Below, one piece after another: positions 1 through 5,185 of a stretch of 13,718 nt of DNA. The DNA comes from Treponema sp. GTDB lineage: Bacteria > Spirochaetota > Spirochaetia > Treponematales > Breznakiellaceae. The stretch's first letter is position 1; every line of letters begins with the position of its first letter. The stretch spans positions 1 to 13,718 of the forward strand of contig JAISTO010000019.1 of the NCBI GenBank assembly GCA_031272575.1, read 5' to 3'. The position numbers and the translations under genes were made by a program. The notes below the pieces were generated by a model. It had not been told where the DNA came from. It saw only the letters and a list, made by a program, of their open reading frames with translations, and ran no database searches.

Positions 1-1742
1 GCGGCACGTTTATCCATGGCCTCGGTAAAGCGCGCGAGGGTATCCTCCCCCGCCGCGAGGCCCTCGGCGGCGCGTTTTTCGATGGCGGCGCTCACACTCG
101 CGAGGCGCTCCTCGCCCGCAACGACCGCCCGCTCCGTATCCGTGCGCAGCCCCGCGAGGCGCTCCTCGCCGGCGGCGACCGCCTGCTCCGCCGCCGCCTG
201 CAGCCCCGCAAAGCGCTCCTCGCCGGCCGCAATCAACTCGCTCGAGCGGGTCTCGAAGGCCGCGGCGCGGGCGTCGATGCCCTCGATGTGGGCCTTCGCG
301 TTCTCGGCGAGGGCATCCGCCGTGCGCTCAAGCCGCGTCTCCTCTTCGCTGAGCAGGCCCCGCGCCCGCGCCTGAAACGCGGCGAGGTCCTCGTCCATGG
401 CGGCCATACGCTCCCGCGAGCGCGTGTCGAGGGCCTCGGAGAAGCGCGCGAGGCGCTCGTCAACTTCCCCGATCCGGGACTCGAGGGCATCGATTTGAGC
501 GCCCGCCCTGCCTGACGCCTCGCGCAGGGCCTGCTCGGAGAGCGCTTTTTCCTCGGAGAGCATACGCTCCGTTTCATGACGGAAGGCCGCCACCTTTTCG
601 TCGACCACGGCCAGCCCCTCGTCCGCGCGGCGGCCCAGTTCCGCGGCCAGCCCCGCAAGCCGCGACTCGCCCGCCGCCGCCGCCTCCCGCAGGGCCTCCT
701 CCTGAGCCGCGGCATTCTTCCGCATATCATCCGCGAGGGCCATGAAGCGCCCCGTCTGCTCCGTCACCAGCCCCTCGGAAAGCGCCCGCACCCCCTCGAG
801 GTTCTTCTCGAGCGCCGCCATGCCCTCCCGCGCCTCCCGCGCGGCCGCGTCCCATTCGGCGCGCTCTTTTTTCCAGTCATCCTTAAGCGCCCGGATCACC
901 TCGTAGACCCGCGTGACCCGCTCCTGGGCCTGCGCATGATACTCGCGCAGTTTTTCCTCTTCGTCATGCTGCAAGCCCCTGACCCGCTCCTGGGCCTTCT
1001 CCTTCAGTTTGACCAGCGCGGCATCCTCCATCTTGTCGGCGCGGAGCGCGGCCTGCTCCACCGCGTGCTTCAGAACGCGATCGATCGCCTCCATGTCGTG
1101 AGCGAGATGGGCCGCGCGCGTTTTCTCCGCCGCGTCGAGGGCCGCGCGATGATCCTCCACGCGGCGCTCGATCGTCTCCGCCTCCGCCGCCAGGTCTGAC
1201 ACGAGGGCCCGCGCCTCGGCCCCGAGCCCCTCGAGTGACTTTTCCAGCGCGGCGTCGTTGTCCCGCTGAAACCGCGCTTCAATATCATCAATATCTTTTT
1301 TGATTTCGGCCGCTTTCGATTGGGCCTCTTGAATATACTCGCTGATACTTTCGATAAACGAATGCTCATCCCGTATCCGGTTCAGATTTTCCTGCACCTT
1401 CGCCGTCATCGCCGTGAGGTCCGAGAGCGAGGCCGAATACTCCCGCAGCCGCGCGTCGATGCTCGCCATGGCCTCGACCCGCCCGCTCATTTCGGTATTC
1501 GTTTCCCTCAGTTGATTCATCAGTATGCCGGCCGCCGTCTGCATGGCCTTCAGTTCCGCGACAAAACCCTCCAGTTCCGTCGCCTGCGCCTCCGCGTGTT
1601 TTTCGAGGTCCCTCTTCAGGCGCTCCGCATAGCCCTTGAGCATATCCATGGGACGCCGTTTCTTGTCCAGCACCCGGAAGAGGAGAATAATGAGAATGAC
1701 AATGACCAATGTCAAAATGTTTCCCAACGTAAACAGTTCCAT
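1..1742 (-). CDS. SpiroCoCo-like membrane-anchored coiled-coil protein (partial, C-terminus outside window)
   Basis: An open frame on the minus strand runs from an ATG at 1742-1740 to the window edge without a stop, giving at least 580 codons. The start has an AGGGA ribosome binding site 5 nt upstream. Residues 7-23 are a hydrophobic helix (LTLVIVILIILLF core), followed by DKKRRP, so this is an N-terminal membrane anchor with the rest probably cytoplasmic. From about residue 32 onward the protein is almost entirely charged, Ala/Glu/Arg/Leu-rich heptad-like sequence with no recognisable catalytic domain, i.e. a very long coiled coil. Residues about 500-570 contain 18-residue repeats of the type AGEERLAGL. 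The layout matches what I know as the spirochaetal SpiroCoCo coiled-coil family, whose role is structural or unknown. No convincing -10/-35 is visible, so it may be read through from the HAD gene 170 nt upstream. The family name is inference; the anchored coiled coil is visible directly. Confidence 0.8.
   Translation of the reverse strand, partial: MELFTLGNILTLVIVILIILLFRVLDKKRRPMDMLKGYAERLKRDLEKHAEAQATELEGFVAELKAMQTAAGILMNQLRETNTEMSGRVEAMASIDARLREYSASLSDLTAMTAKVQENLNRIRDEHSFIESISEYIQEAQSKAAEIKKDIDDIEARFQRDNDAALEKSLEGLGAEARALVSDLAAEAETIERRVEDHRAALDAAEKTRAAHLAHDMEAIDRVLKHAVEQAALRADKMEDAALVKLKEKAQERVRGLQHDEEEKLREYHAQAQERVTRVYEVIRALKDDWKKERAEWDAAAREAREGMAALEKNLEGVRALSEGLVTEQTGRFMALADDMRKNAAAQEEALREAAAAGESRLAGLAAELGRRADEGLAVVDEKVAAFRHETERMLSEEKALSEQALREASGRAGAQIDALESRIGEVDERLARFSEALDTRSRERMAAMDEDLAAFQARARGLLSEEETRLERTADALAENAKAHIEGIDARAAAFETRSSELIAAGEERFAGLQAAAEQAVAAGEERLAGLRTDTERAVVAGEERLASVSAAIEKRAAEGLAAGEDTLARFTEAMDKRA
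62..236 (-). repeat. 54-bp tandem repeats coding for 18-residue coiled-coil units
   Basis: Inside the coiled-coil gene the string GCGCTCCTCG (plus strand) recurs at 105, 159 and 213, exactly 54 bp apart, and the flanking bases are also conserved. On the coding strand this gives about three successive 18-residue units beginning AAGEERF, AAGEERL and VAGEERL, with a more diverged fourth unit. Eighteen residues fit a helical coiled coil with a stutter. The near-identity at DNA level suggests recent unit duplication, so copy number could vary between strains. Confidence 0.7.
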
Positions 1743-1912
1743 CAGCGTCCCTTTAAAAATAATTCTGATCAAGAAGGGGGGGGCGATTACCGGACCGTCT
1801 CTACCGGCGGTCAGTTTTTCGTCCGCCCCCCCTCGCTACAAACGGCGCGGCCATCCCGTGGATCGCCGCCCCGGCCCACCGCGCCGTTTTCCGCTGCCCC
1901 CCAAACGGCGCA
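1743..1912. other. Intergenic spacer between HAD gene and coiled-coil gene, with G8 and C7 tracts
   Basis: These 170 nt carry no gene. They contain G8 at 1776-1783, C7 at 1826-1832, a small inverted repeat GACCG/CGGTC (1793-1797 with 1808-1812) and the larger 11-bp inverted repeat listed separately. I looked for a promoter for the downstream (minus-strand) coiled-coil gene and did not find a convincing pair of boxes. Confidence 0.6.
1840..1889 (-). terminator. Possible terminator hairpin after the HAD gene
   Basis: AAACGGCGCGG (1840-1850) and CCGCGCCGTTT (1879-1889) are a perfect 11-bp inverted repeat with a 28-nt loop, starting 23 nt past the HAD stop codon. On the minus strand the stem ends in TTTGTAG, so the T tract is weak. 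It could be a terminator, a partial attenuator before the coiled-coil gene, or just a palindrome. Confidence 0.35.
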
Positions 1913-2626
1913 TCACCGGTCCGCGCTGCCGGTCTCTCCGCGCCGCACGAATGCCAACAGCTGCCTGTAGTCCGAAAAAACGAAATCCGCCCGCGGGTCT
2001 TTCCCGCGGTGGAGCCCCCGCCGCAAAAGCGCCGCCTTCATCCCCGCGCCCTTCGCGCCCGCCGCGTCGTAGAGCGCCTTGTTCCCCACATAGAGGATCT
2101 GAGCCGGCGCGATGCCGAGCCCCTCCGCCAGGGCCGCGAAGGGCGCCCCATCCGGCTTGAGGCTCCCCGTCCGCTCCGAGCAGAGGACCACATCGAAGAG
2201 CCCCTCGAGGCCCAGATGCCGCAGCTTCACCTCCGGCGGCAGGTCGGAGAGCACCCCCAGTTTGATGCCCCCCTCCCGCAGCGCCTCGAGGGTCTCCCGC
2301 GCATGGCGGAAGGGCCGTATGCCCCTGAAACAGCGCTCCCAGCGCGCGTAAAACTGCGTGTCGATCCTGCGGAGCGCATCCTCCGGCGCGAGAGACAGCG
2401 CCTCCGCCGCGAGACGCGCCTGCCGCTCGTAAAAGGACCCCGCCTGCGCGCCGAGACCCGCGCTCCCGCCGGCCGCCCGCGCCCGCCGCAGGGCCGTGCG
2501 CGCCCGCACAAAAGCCATGAACAACCGCAAATGCCCCGCCACCAGCGGCGCGGCCCGCAAGTTGAACCGGTAGTTGGGGTACAGCGTCCCATCCAAATCG
2601 AAAGCCACCCCCCGGATAGCGTCCAT
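1913..2626 (-). CDS. HAD-superfamily hydrolase (phosphatase-like, subfamily IA type)
   Basis: A 237-aa protein read from an ATG at 2626. Motif I is DLDGT at residues 10-14, with nucleophile D10 and acid/base D12. Motif II is S127 in VLSD, motif III is K157 in SLKPDG, and motif IV is VGNKALYD at 180-187, where the usual first Asp is Asn (N182) and D187 remains. Residues 15-105 form the alpha-helical cap expected of subfamily I. The length is normal for small-molecule phosphatases such as phosphoglycolate phosphatase or beta-phosphoglucomutase relatives; the substrate cannot be told. The ATG at 2626 was chosen because motif I begins 10 codons later, the upstream extension of the frame reads low-complexity DNA, and a promoter puts the transcript start at this ATG. 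No Shine-Dalgarno sequence is visible. The Asn in motif IV occurs in some HAD proteins, so it does not by itself mean loss of activity. Confidence 0.85.
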   Translation of the reverse strand: MDAIRGVAFDLDGTLYPNYRFNLRAAPLVAGHLRLFMAFVRARTALRRARAAGGSAGLGAQAGSFYERQARLAAEALSLAPEDALRRIDTQFYARWERCFRGIRPFRHARETLEALREGGIKLGVLSDLPPEVKLRHLGLEGLFDVVLCSERTGSLKPDGAPFAALAEGLGIAPAQILYVGNKALYDAAGAKGAGMKAALLRRGLHRGKDPRADFVFSDYRQLLAFVRRGETGSADR

Positions 2627-2632
2627 GGGGAG

Positions 2633-2662
2633 GGTATAGCATAAGAGAGCGCCGATAGTCAA
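2633..2662 (-). promoter_or_regulatory. Sigma70-like promoter of the HAD gene, apparently leaderless
   Basis: On the minus strand TTGACT (2662-2657) is followed after 18 nt by TATACC (2638-2633). Only six bases (CTCCCC) separate the -10 box from the ATG at 2626, so the predicted transcript start is the A of the start codon. The -35 box is directly preceded by C5. Confidence 0.55.
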
Positions 2663-2674
2663 GGGGGCGGGGGA

Positions 2675-2709
2675 TAGGGAGTGGGGAGTAGGGAGTAGGG
2701 AGTGGGAGG
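2675..2709. repeat. 7-bp G-rich tandem repeat, quadruplex-prone
   Basis: Five consecutive 7-bp units follow the pattern T(A/G)GGGAG: TAGGGAG, TGGGGAG, TAGGGAG, TAGGGAG and a diverged TGGGAGG. The plus strand carries more than four GGG runs separated by 3-4 nt, which meets the usual G-quadruplex pattern. The array begins 13 nt upstream of the HAD -35 box. Confidence 0.7.
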
Positions 2710-2722
2710 AGTGATGCCCCAT

Positions 2723-2741
2723 CCCCCCCCCTCTGGGGGGG
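2723..2741. repeat. C9-TCT-G7 hairpin
   Basis: C9 (2723-2731), TCT and G7 (2735-2741) form a self-complementary hairpin with a three-base loop. A similar C6-TTT-G5 hairpin lies just after the flavodiiron gene at 4673-4686. Confidence 0.6.
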
Positions 2742-2843
2742 CCAGGGGGGTCACGACAGAAGCCCGTCCCTCGCAGCATGAGGGCCTTAAACCCCGGAGC
2801 GACGGCGCGCTCACTCTTCCCACCCCCCGCGCCCGCCTCCCGG

Positions 2844-2858
2844 CCCCCCCCCCCCCCC
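2844..2858. repeat. C15 homopolymer upstream of the CheY-like gene promoter
   Basis: Fifteen consecutive C residues, the longest homopolymer in the window, lie about 80 nt upstream of the -35 box at 2940. Tracts of this length are hypermutable and also error-prone in sequencing. Confidence 0.8.
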
Positions 2859-2939
2859 ACCCCCAGCGGCCCGCGCCCCCCACGCCCCAAGCGCTCCGCG
2901 CCCCCTACTCCCCACGCGGCCGTCGGCCGCGCAGCCCCC

Positions 2940-2968
2940 TTGACTTTTCTTCCCCGATTGCTTACACT
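2940..2968 (+). promoter_or_regulatory. Sigma70-like promoter of the CheY-like/flavodiiron operon
   Basis: TTGACT (2940-2945) and TACACT (2963-2968) are separated by 17 nt. The expected transcript start is near 2975, right at the GAGGAG ribosome binding site (2975-2980), so the leader would be only about 12 nt. C5 directly precedes the -35 box. The sequence from the C run through the spacer (CCCCTTGAYTTTTCTTC) nearly repeats in the promoter at 10124. Confidence 0.7.
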
Positions 2969-2986
2969 GTCATTGAGGAGTTATGG

Positions 2987-3424
2987 ATGATTGCAAAAAC
3001 CGATATGCCGAATCTGAACGAAAAGATTCCCTCCGGCCTCAAGGCGGACGGGTCGCCGTTTCGGGTCCTTATCGTGGACGATTCCATGTTCATCGCGAAG
3101 CAACTGGGGCAGATTCTCGCTTCTGAAGGGTTTGAAATTGCGGGCACCGCGAGTGACGGGCAGCAGGGGGTCGAAAAATACAAAGAACTGAGTCCGAATG
3201 TCGATCTGGTCACCATGGATATTACGATGCCGGTGCTGGATGGGGTGTCCGCCCTGGAAAAAATTATGGAGTACGACAAAAAAGCCTGCGTGATCATGGT
3301 GAGCGCGCTTGGCAAAGAGGATGTCGTCAAAAAATCCCTCCTGCTGGGGGCGAGGGGCTTTATCATTAAGCCGCTCGATCGCAAAAAGGTACTGGAACGG
3401 GTGCTTTCGGTGCTTGTCCACTAA
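2987..3424 (+). CDS. CheY-like single-domain response regulator
   Basis: A 145-aa protein. The ATG at 2987 was chosen because GAGGAG lies 6 nt upstream and a promoter sits just ahead; the longer open frame upstream is low-complexity. Residues 27-143 are one receiver domain: acidic pocket D31-D32 (IVDDS), phospho-acceptor D78 (TMDITMP), S106 (VSALG) in the Thr/Ser position, F125 in the switch aromatic position and K128 (IIKPLD). There is no output domain, so signalling would be by protein contact, as with CheY binding the flagellar motor switch. A 25-residue polar N-terminal tail precedes the domain. The flavodiiron gene starts 8 nt after its stop, so the two are surely cotranscribed. It is similar in style to spirochaetal CheY proteins, but no chemotaxis gene is in the window, so motor control is inference. 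Confidence 0.9.
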   Translation: MIAKTDMPNLNEKIPSGLKADGSPFRVLIVDDSMFIAKQLGQILASEGFEIAGTASDGQQGVEKYKELSPNVDLVTMDITMPVLDGVSALEKIMEYDKKACVIMVSALGKEDVVKKSLLLGARGFIIKPLDRKKVLERVLSVLVH

Positions 3425-3432
3425 CATTGAAA

Positions 3433-4671
3433 ATGAAAACACACGACATAAACAGCCACATCCGCTGCCTTCATGCGGATATTCACACAAACGACCTTTT
3501 CGAGGGCATCTGGCCCATCCCGCGGGGGGTCTCGCTCAATGCGTTCGTGGCGCGGGGGGACAAAACCGCGCTGATCGACTTTGTGCGGGACTGGGAAGGC
3601 GCGGTCTCGCGGCTCGACGCGCAGTTGGAGGCGGCGGGCCTCCGCTGCCAGGATGTCGACTACCTCATCCTGAATCACCTCGAGCCCGACCACACCGGCG
3701 CCCTCGCCGAGTTCCGCAGACGGAACCCGCATGCGCAGATTCTCGCCACGGCAAAGGGCATCAAGTTAATCCCATCATTCTATACTATTGATGATGATGG
3801 TCTGCGGGCCGTGCGGGACGGGGAAGCCCTGGACCTGGGGCAGGGGGTCGTACTGCGCTTCTTTGAAACGCCGAACCTCCACTGGCCTGAAACGATGGTT
3901 ACCTTCGAGGAGGCCTCGGGCACGCTCTTTTCCTGCGATGCCTTCGGATCCTTCGGCGCGCTCGGGGATCGGGTCTTCGACGACGAGTTTTCCGGGGCGG
4001 AGCATGCGTTTTTCGAGGGCGAGTGCCTCCGCTACTACGCGAACATCGTCTCGTCATTTTCGCTGTTTGTGGAAAAGGCGATCGTGAAACTACAGGGCGC
4101 GGTTCCCGCCCCCGGCATCCGCTGCGTGGCCCCGAGCCACGGCATCGTGTGGCGAAAGCGCCCCGAGGCGATCATCGAGCGCTATGCGCGCTACGCGGCC
4201 TACGCCCGCAGCGGCGGCGAGCCGGAGGTCTGCGTCGTCTGGGGCTCGATGTACGGGAACACGAAGGCCGGCCTCGATGCCGTCATAAAGGGCATAGCGG
4301 CCGCGGGCGTCCCCTATCGCCTACACCGCGTGCCCGACGAGGACCTCTCGTATATCCTCGCGGACGGGTACCGGGCGCGCGGCCTCGTCATGGCGATGCC
4401 CACCTACGAGTACGCGATGTTCCCGCCCATGGCCTGGGCGCTCGACCTCTTCAAGCGCAAGCACATCACGGGCAAGAAGGCGCTCCGCATCGGGTCCTGG
4501 GGCTGGGTCGGCGGCGCCCAGCGCGACTACGAGGCCGCCATCGCGGGCCTCCGCTGGGAGAGCGCCCCCGCCATCGAGTGGGCTGGTCAGGCGGACTCAG
4601 CCACGCTCGCCGCCCTCGAAGCCGCCGGCAAAGCCCTGGCGCAGGGGCTCCGGGTAGGGACTGGGCCATAA
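3433..4671 (+). CDS. Class A flavodiiron protein (oxygen and/or nitric oxide reductase)
   Basis: A 412-aa protein from the ATG at 3433; a TTG six bases earlier is in frame but less likely. No clear Shine-Dalgarno sequence is seen, so translation may couple to the CheY-like gene ending 8 nt upstream. Residues 1-255 are a metallo-beta-lactamase-like domain with a complete di-iron ligand set: H82-x-E84-x-D86-H87, H150, D169 and H236. Residues 264-405 are a flavodoxin-like domain with the FMN phosphate loop SMYGNT at 272-277. There is no C-terminal rubredoxin, so this is class A, taking electrons from a separate rubredoxin. The family reduces O2 to water and in some members NO to N2O, in the cytoplasm of anaerobes. 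All catalytic residues are present and the enzyme should be active. Which gas it prefers cannot be read from the sequence. Confidence 0.95.
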   Translation: MKTHDINSHIRCLHADIHTNDLFEGIWPIPRGVSLNAFVARGDKTALIDFVRDWEGAVSRLDAQLEAAGLRCQDVDYLILNHLEPDHTGALAEFRRRNPHAQILATAKGIKLIPSFYTIDDDGLRAVRDGEALDLGQGVVLRFFETPNLHWPETMVTFEEASGTLFSCDAFGSFGALGDRVFDDEFSGAEHAFFEGECLRYYANIVSSFSLFVEKAIVKLQGAVPAPGIRCVAPSHGIVWRKRPEAIIERYARYAAYARSGGEPEVCVVWGSMYGNTKAGLDAVIKGIAAAGVPYRLHRVPDEDLSYILADGYRARGLVMAMPTYEYAMFPPMAWALDLFKRKHITGKKALRIGSWGWVGGAQRDYEAAIAGLRWESAPAIEWAGQADSATLAALEAAGKALAQGLRVGTGP

Positions 4672-4706
4672 TCCCCCCTTTGGGGGAGATGCCGCCATAA
4701 TCCCCC
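4665..4706. repeat. Direct repeat at the flavodiiron stop codon with a C6-TTT-G5 hairpin
   Basis: GCCATAATCCCCC occurs at 4665-4677 and again at 4694-4706. The first copy contains the TAA stop codon of the flavodiiron gene. Between them C6 (4673-4678), TTT and G5 (4682-4686) can fold as a hairpin. Confidence 0.6.
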
Positions 4707-4877
4707 TTGCTTTTGCTAATACCCATGCGCCTTGCAATAGGCGTGGTATTCCAACTCATCCGCTTTAAAATTACAGCATCGGGCAGTCAATCGCTGATCC
4801 GTCCAGCATCGCGAAGGTGGCGGCGACGGTGCCCCGGGACGGCAGCGCAAGGTTTTGGCTTCTTTTTGCCGGAAGGG

Positions 4878-4900
4878 GCGGCTTTAGGCCGCGTCATTTT
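4878..4900 (+). terminator. Weak terminator candidate downstream of the flavodiiron operon
   Basis: GCGGC, loop TTTAG, GCCGC is a 5-bp GC-only stem, followed by GTCA and then five T (4897-4901). The T run is offset by 4 nt and the site lies about 200 nt past the flavodiiron stop, so this is only a candidate. Confidence 0.3.
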
Positions 4901-4948
4901 TCCTCGCGTTTGAACGCGCGCCGTCCACTGCCCCCCCCCAGAGAGTAG

Positions 4949-5028
4949 ATTCCGCGGGGGAGAGGGGAACCGCAGTTCTACGAACTGACGCAGCAAAGCT
5001 GCTCGGTCCCGTTTCCAAGCCGCGGAAT
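4949..5028. repeat. Cloverleaf-like nested inverted-repeat element
   Basis: The outer stem ATTCCGCGG (4949-4957) pairs perfectly with CCGCGGAAT (5020-5028). Inside it GGG-A-ACCG (4965-4972) pairs with CGGT-CCC (5004-5010), leaving one bulged A. Within that are two simple hairpins: CAGTTC-TAC-GAACTG (4973-4987) and GCAGC-AAA-GCTGC (4990-5002). Together 27 base pairs form a four-way arrangement in 80 nt. The 15-mer GATTCCGCGGGGGAG at its left edge (4948-4962) recurs at 9922-9936. It could be a dispersed palindromic element or a structured RNA; it does not resemble a tRNA in loop sizes or conserved bases. Confidence 0.65.
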
Positions 5029-5067
5029 AACGGGAAAATCTGTTTATGCGTTTATCCTGGCCCCCCC

Positions 5068-5096
5068 TTGAAAAAAATCGAAAAATAGTCTATAAT
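5068..5096 (+). promoter_or_regulatory. Near-consensus sigma70 promoter of the DUF1566 protein gene
   Basis: TTGAAA (5068-5073) and a perfect TATAAT (5091-5096) are separated by 17 nt. C7 (5061-5067) directly abuts the -35 box. The predicted leader is about 80 nt and contains a possible small open frame. Confidence 0.85.
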
Positions 5097-5122
5097 TAAA
5101 GAATAAGACAGATTTCCTGCGA

Positions 5123-5185
5123 ATGATTCATCAGATGTTAAATTCTGTACACTACGGGAGGGGAATGGATTATGGAGTAAAATAA
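5123..5185 (+). CDS. Possible 20-codon leader ORF overlapping the next start codon
   Basis: A small frame from ATG 5123 (with further in-frame ATGs at 5135 and 5165) ends in TAA at 5183-5185, and the last A is the first base of the next gene's ATG (TAATG). GGAGG lies 3 nt before the third ATG. The arrangement would couple translation of the small frame to the 579-aa gene. Nothing shows that the peptide itself matters; the evidence is the overlap alone. Confidence 0.3.
   Translation: MIHQMLNSVHYGRGMDYGVK

Larger units (their letters stand above)
2627..2986. other. Divergent intergenic region, GC-rich and repeat-rich, no gene
   Basis: This 360-nt region separates the divergent HAD and CheY-like genes. 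Besides the two promoters it holds a 7-bp G-rich tandem repeat (2675-2709), a C9-TCT-G7 hairpin (2723-2741), a C15 run (2844-2858) and CCAAGCGCTCCGCGCC (2887-2902), which is the reverse complement of a 16-mer found twice in the 11-bp repeat region near 10008-10037. Open frames across it encode only Pro/Arg-rich low-complexity sequence and I do not regard them as genes. Confidence 0.7.
4672..5184. other. Intergenic region with several palindromes and a promoter, no clear gene
   Basis: I see no convincing protein gene here. The region contains an imperfect inverted repeat AATACC/GGTATT extended by CGCC/GGCG (4718-4750), GCGGC-TTTAG-GCCGC (4878-4892) followed by GTCATTTTT, CGCGTT-TG-AACGCG (4905-4918), C9 (4931-4939), the cloverleaf-like element at 4949-5028, C7 (5061-5067) and the promoter at 5068-5096. 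Short open frames on both strands are arginine- or proline-rich and lack ribosome binding sites. Confidence 0.65.

Noticed and set aside
16..1970. Several open frames on both strands across the coiled-coil gene
   Set aside because: Their Arg/Ser/Pro-rich translations are out-of-frame readings of the repetitive coiled-coil gene, whose own frame has a ribosome binding site, a membrane anchor and heptads.
1836..2642. A 268-codon minus-strand frame overlapping the HAD gene, starting at an ATG 13 nt upstream of the HAD start
   Set aside because: Its translation is Gly/Ala/Arg-rich without motifs, whereas the other frame carries all four HAD motifs.
2702..2986. N-terminal extension of the CheY-like frame
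   Set aside because: It reads Pro/Arg low-complexity sequence, contains the promoter, and lies upstream of a good GAGGAG-ATG start.
4718..4750. Terminator at the AATACC/GGTATT inverted repeat
   Set aside because: The stem has an asymmetric internal loop and no T tract follows on either strand.
4949..5028. tRNA gene
   Set aside because: The stems do not match tRNA arm lengths, there is no anticodon loop of seven bases and no T-loop consensus.
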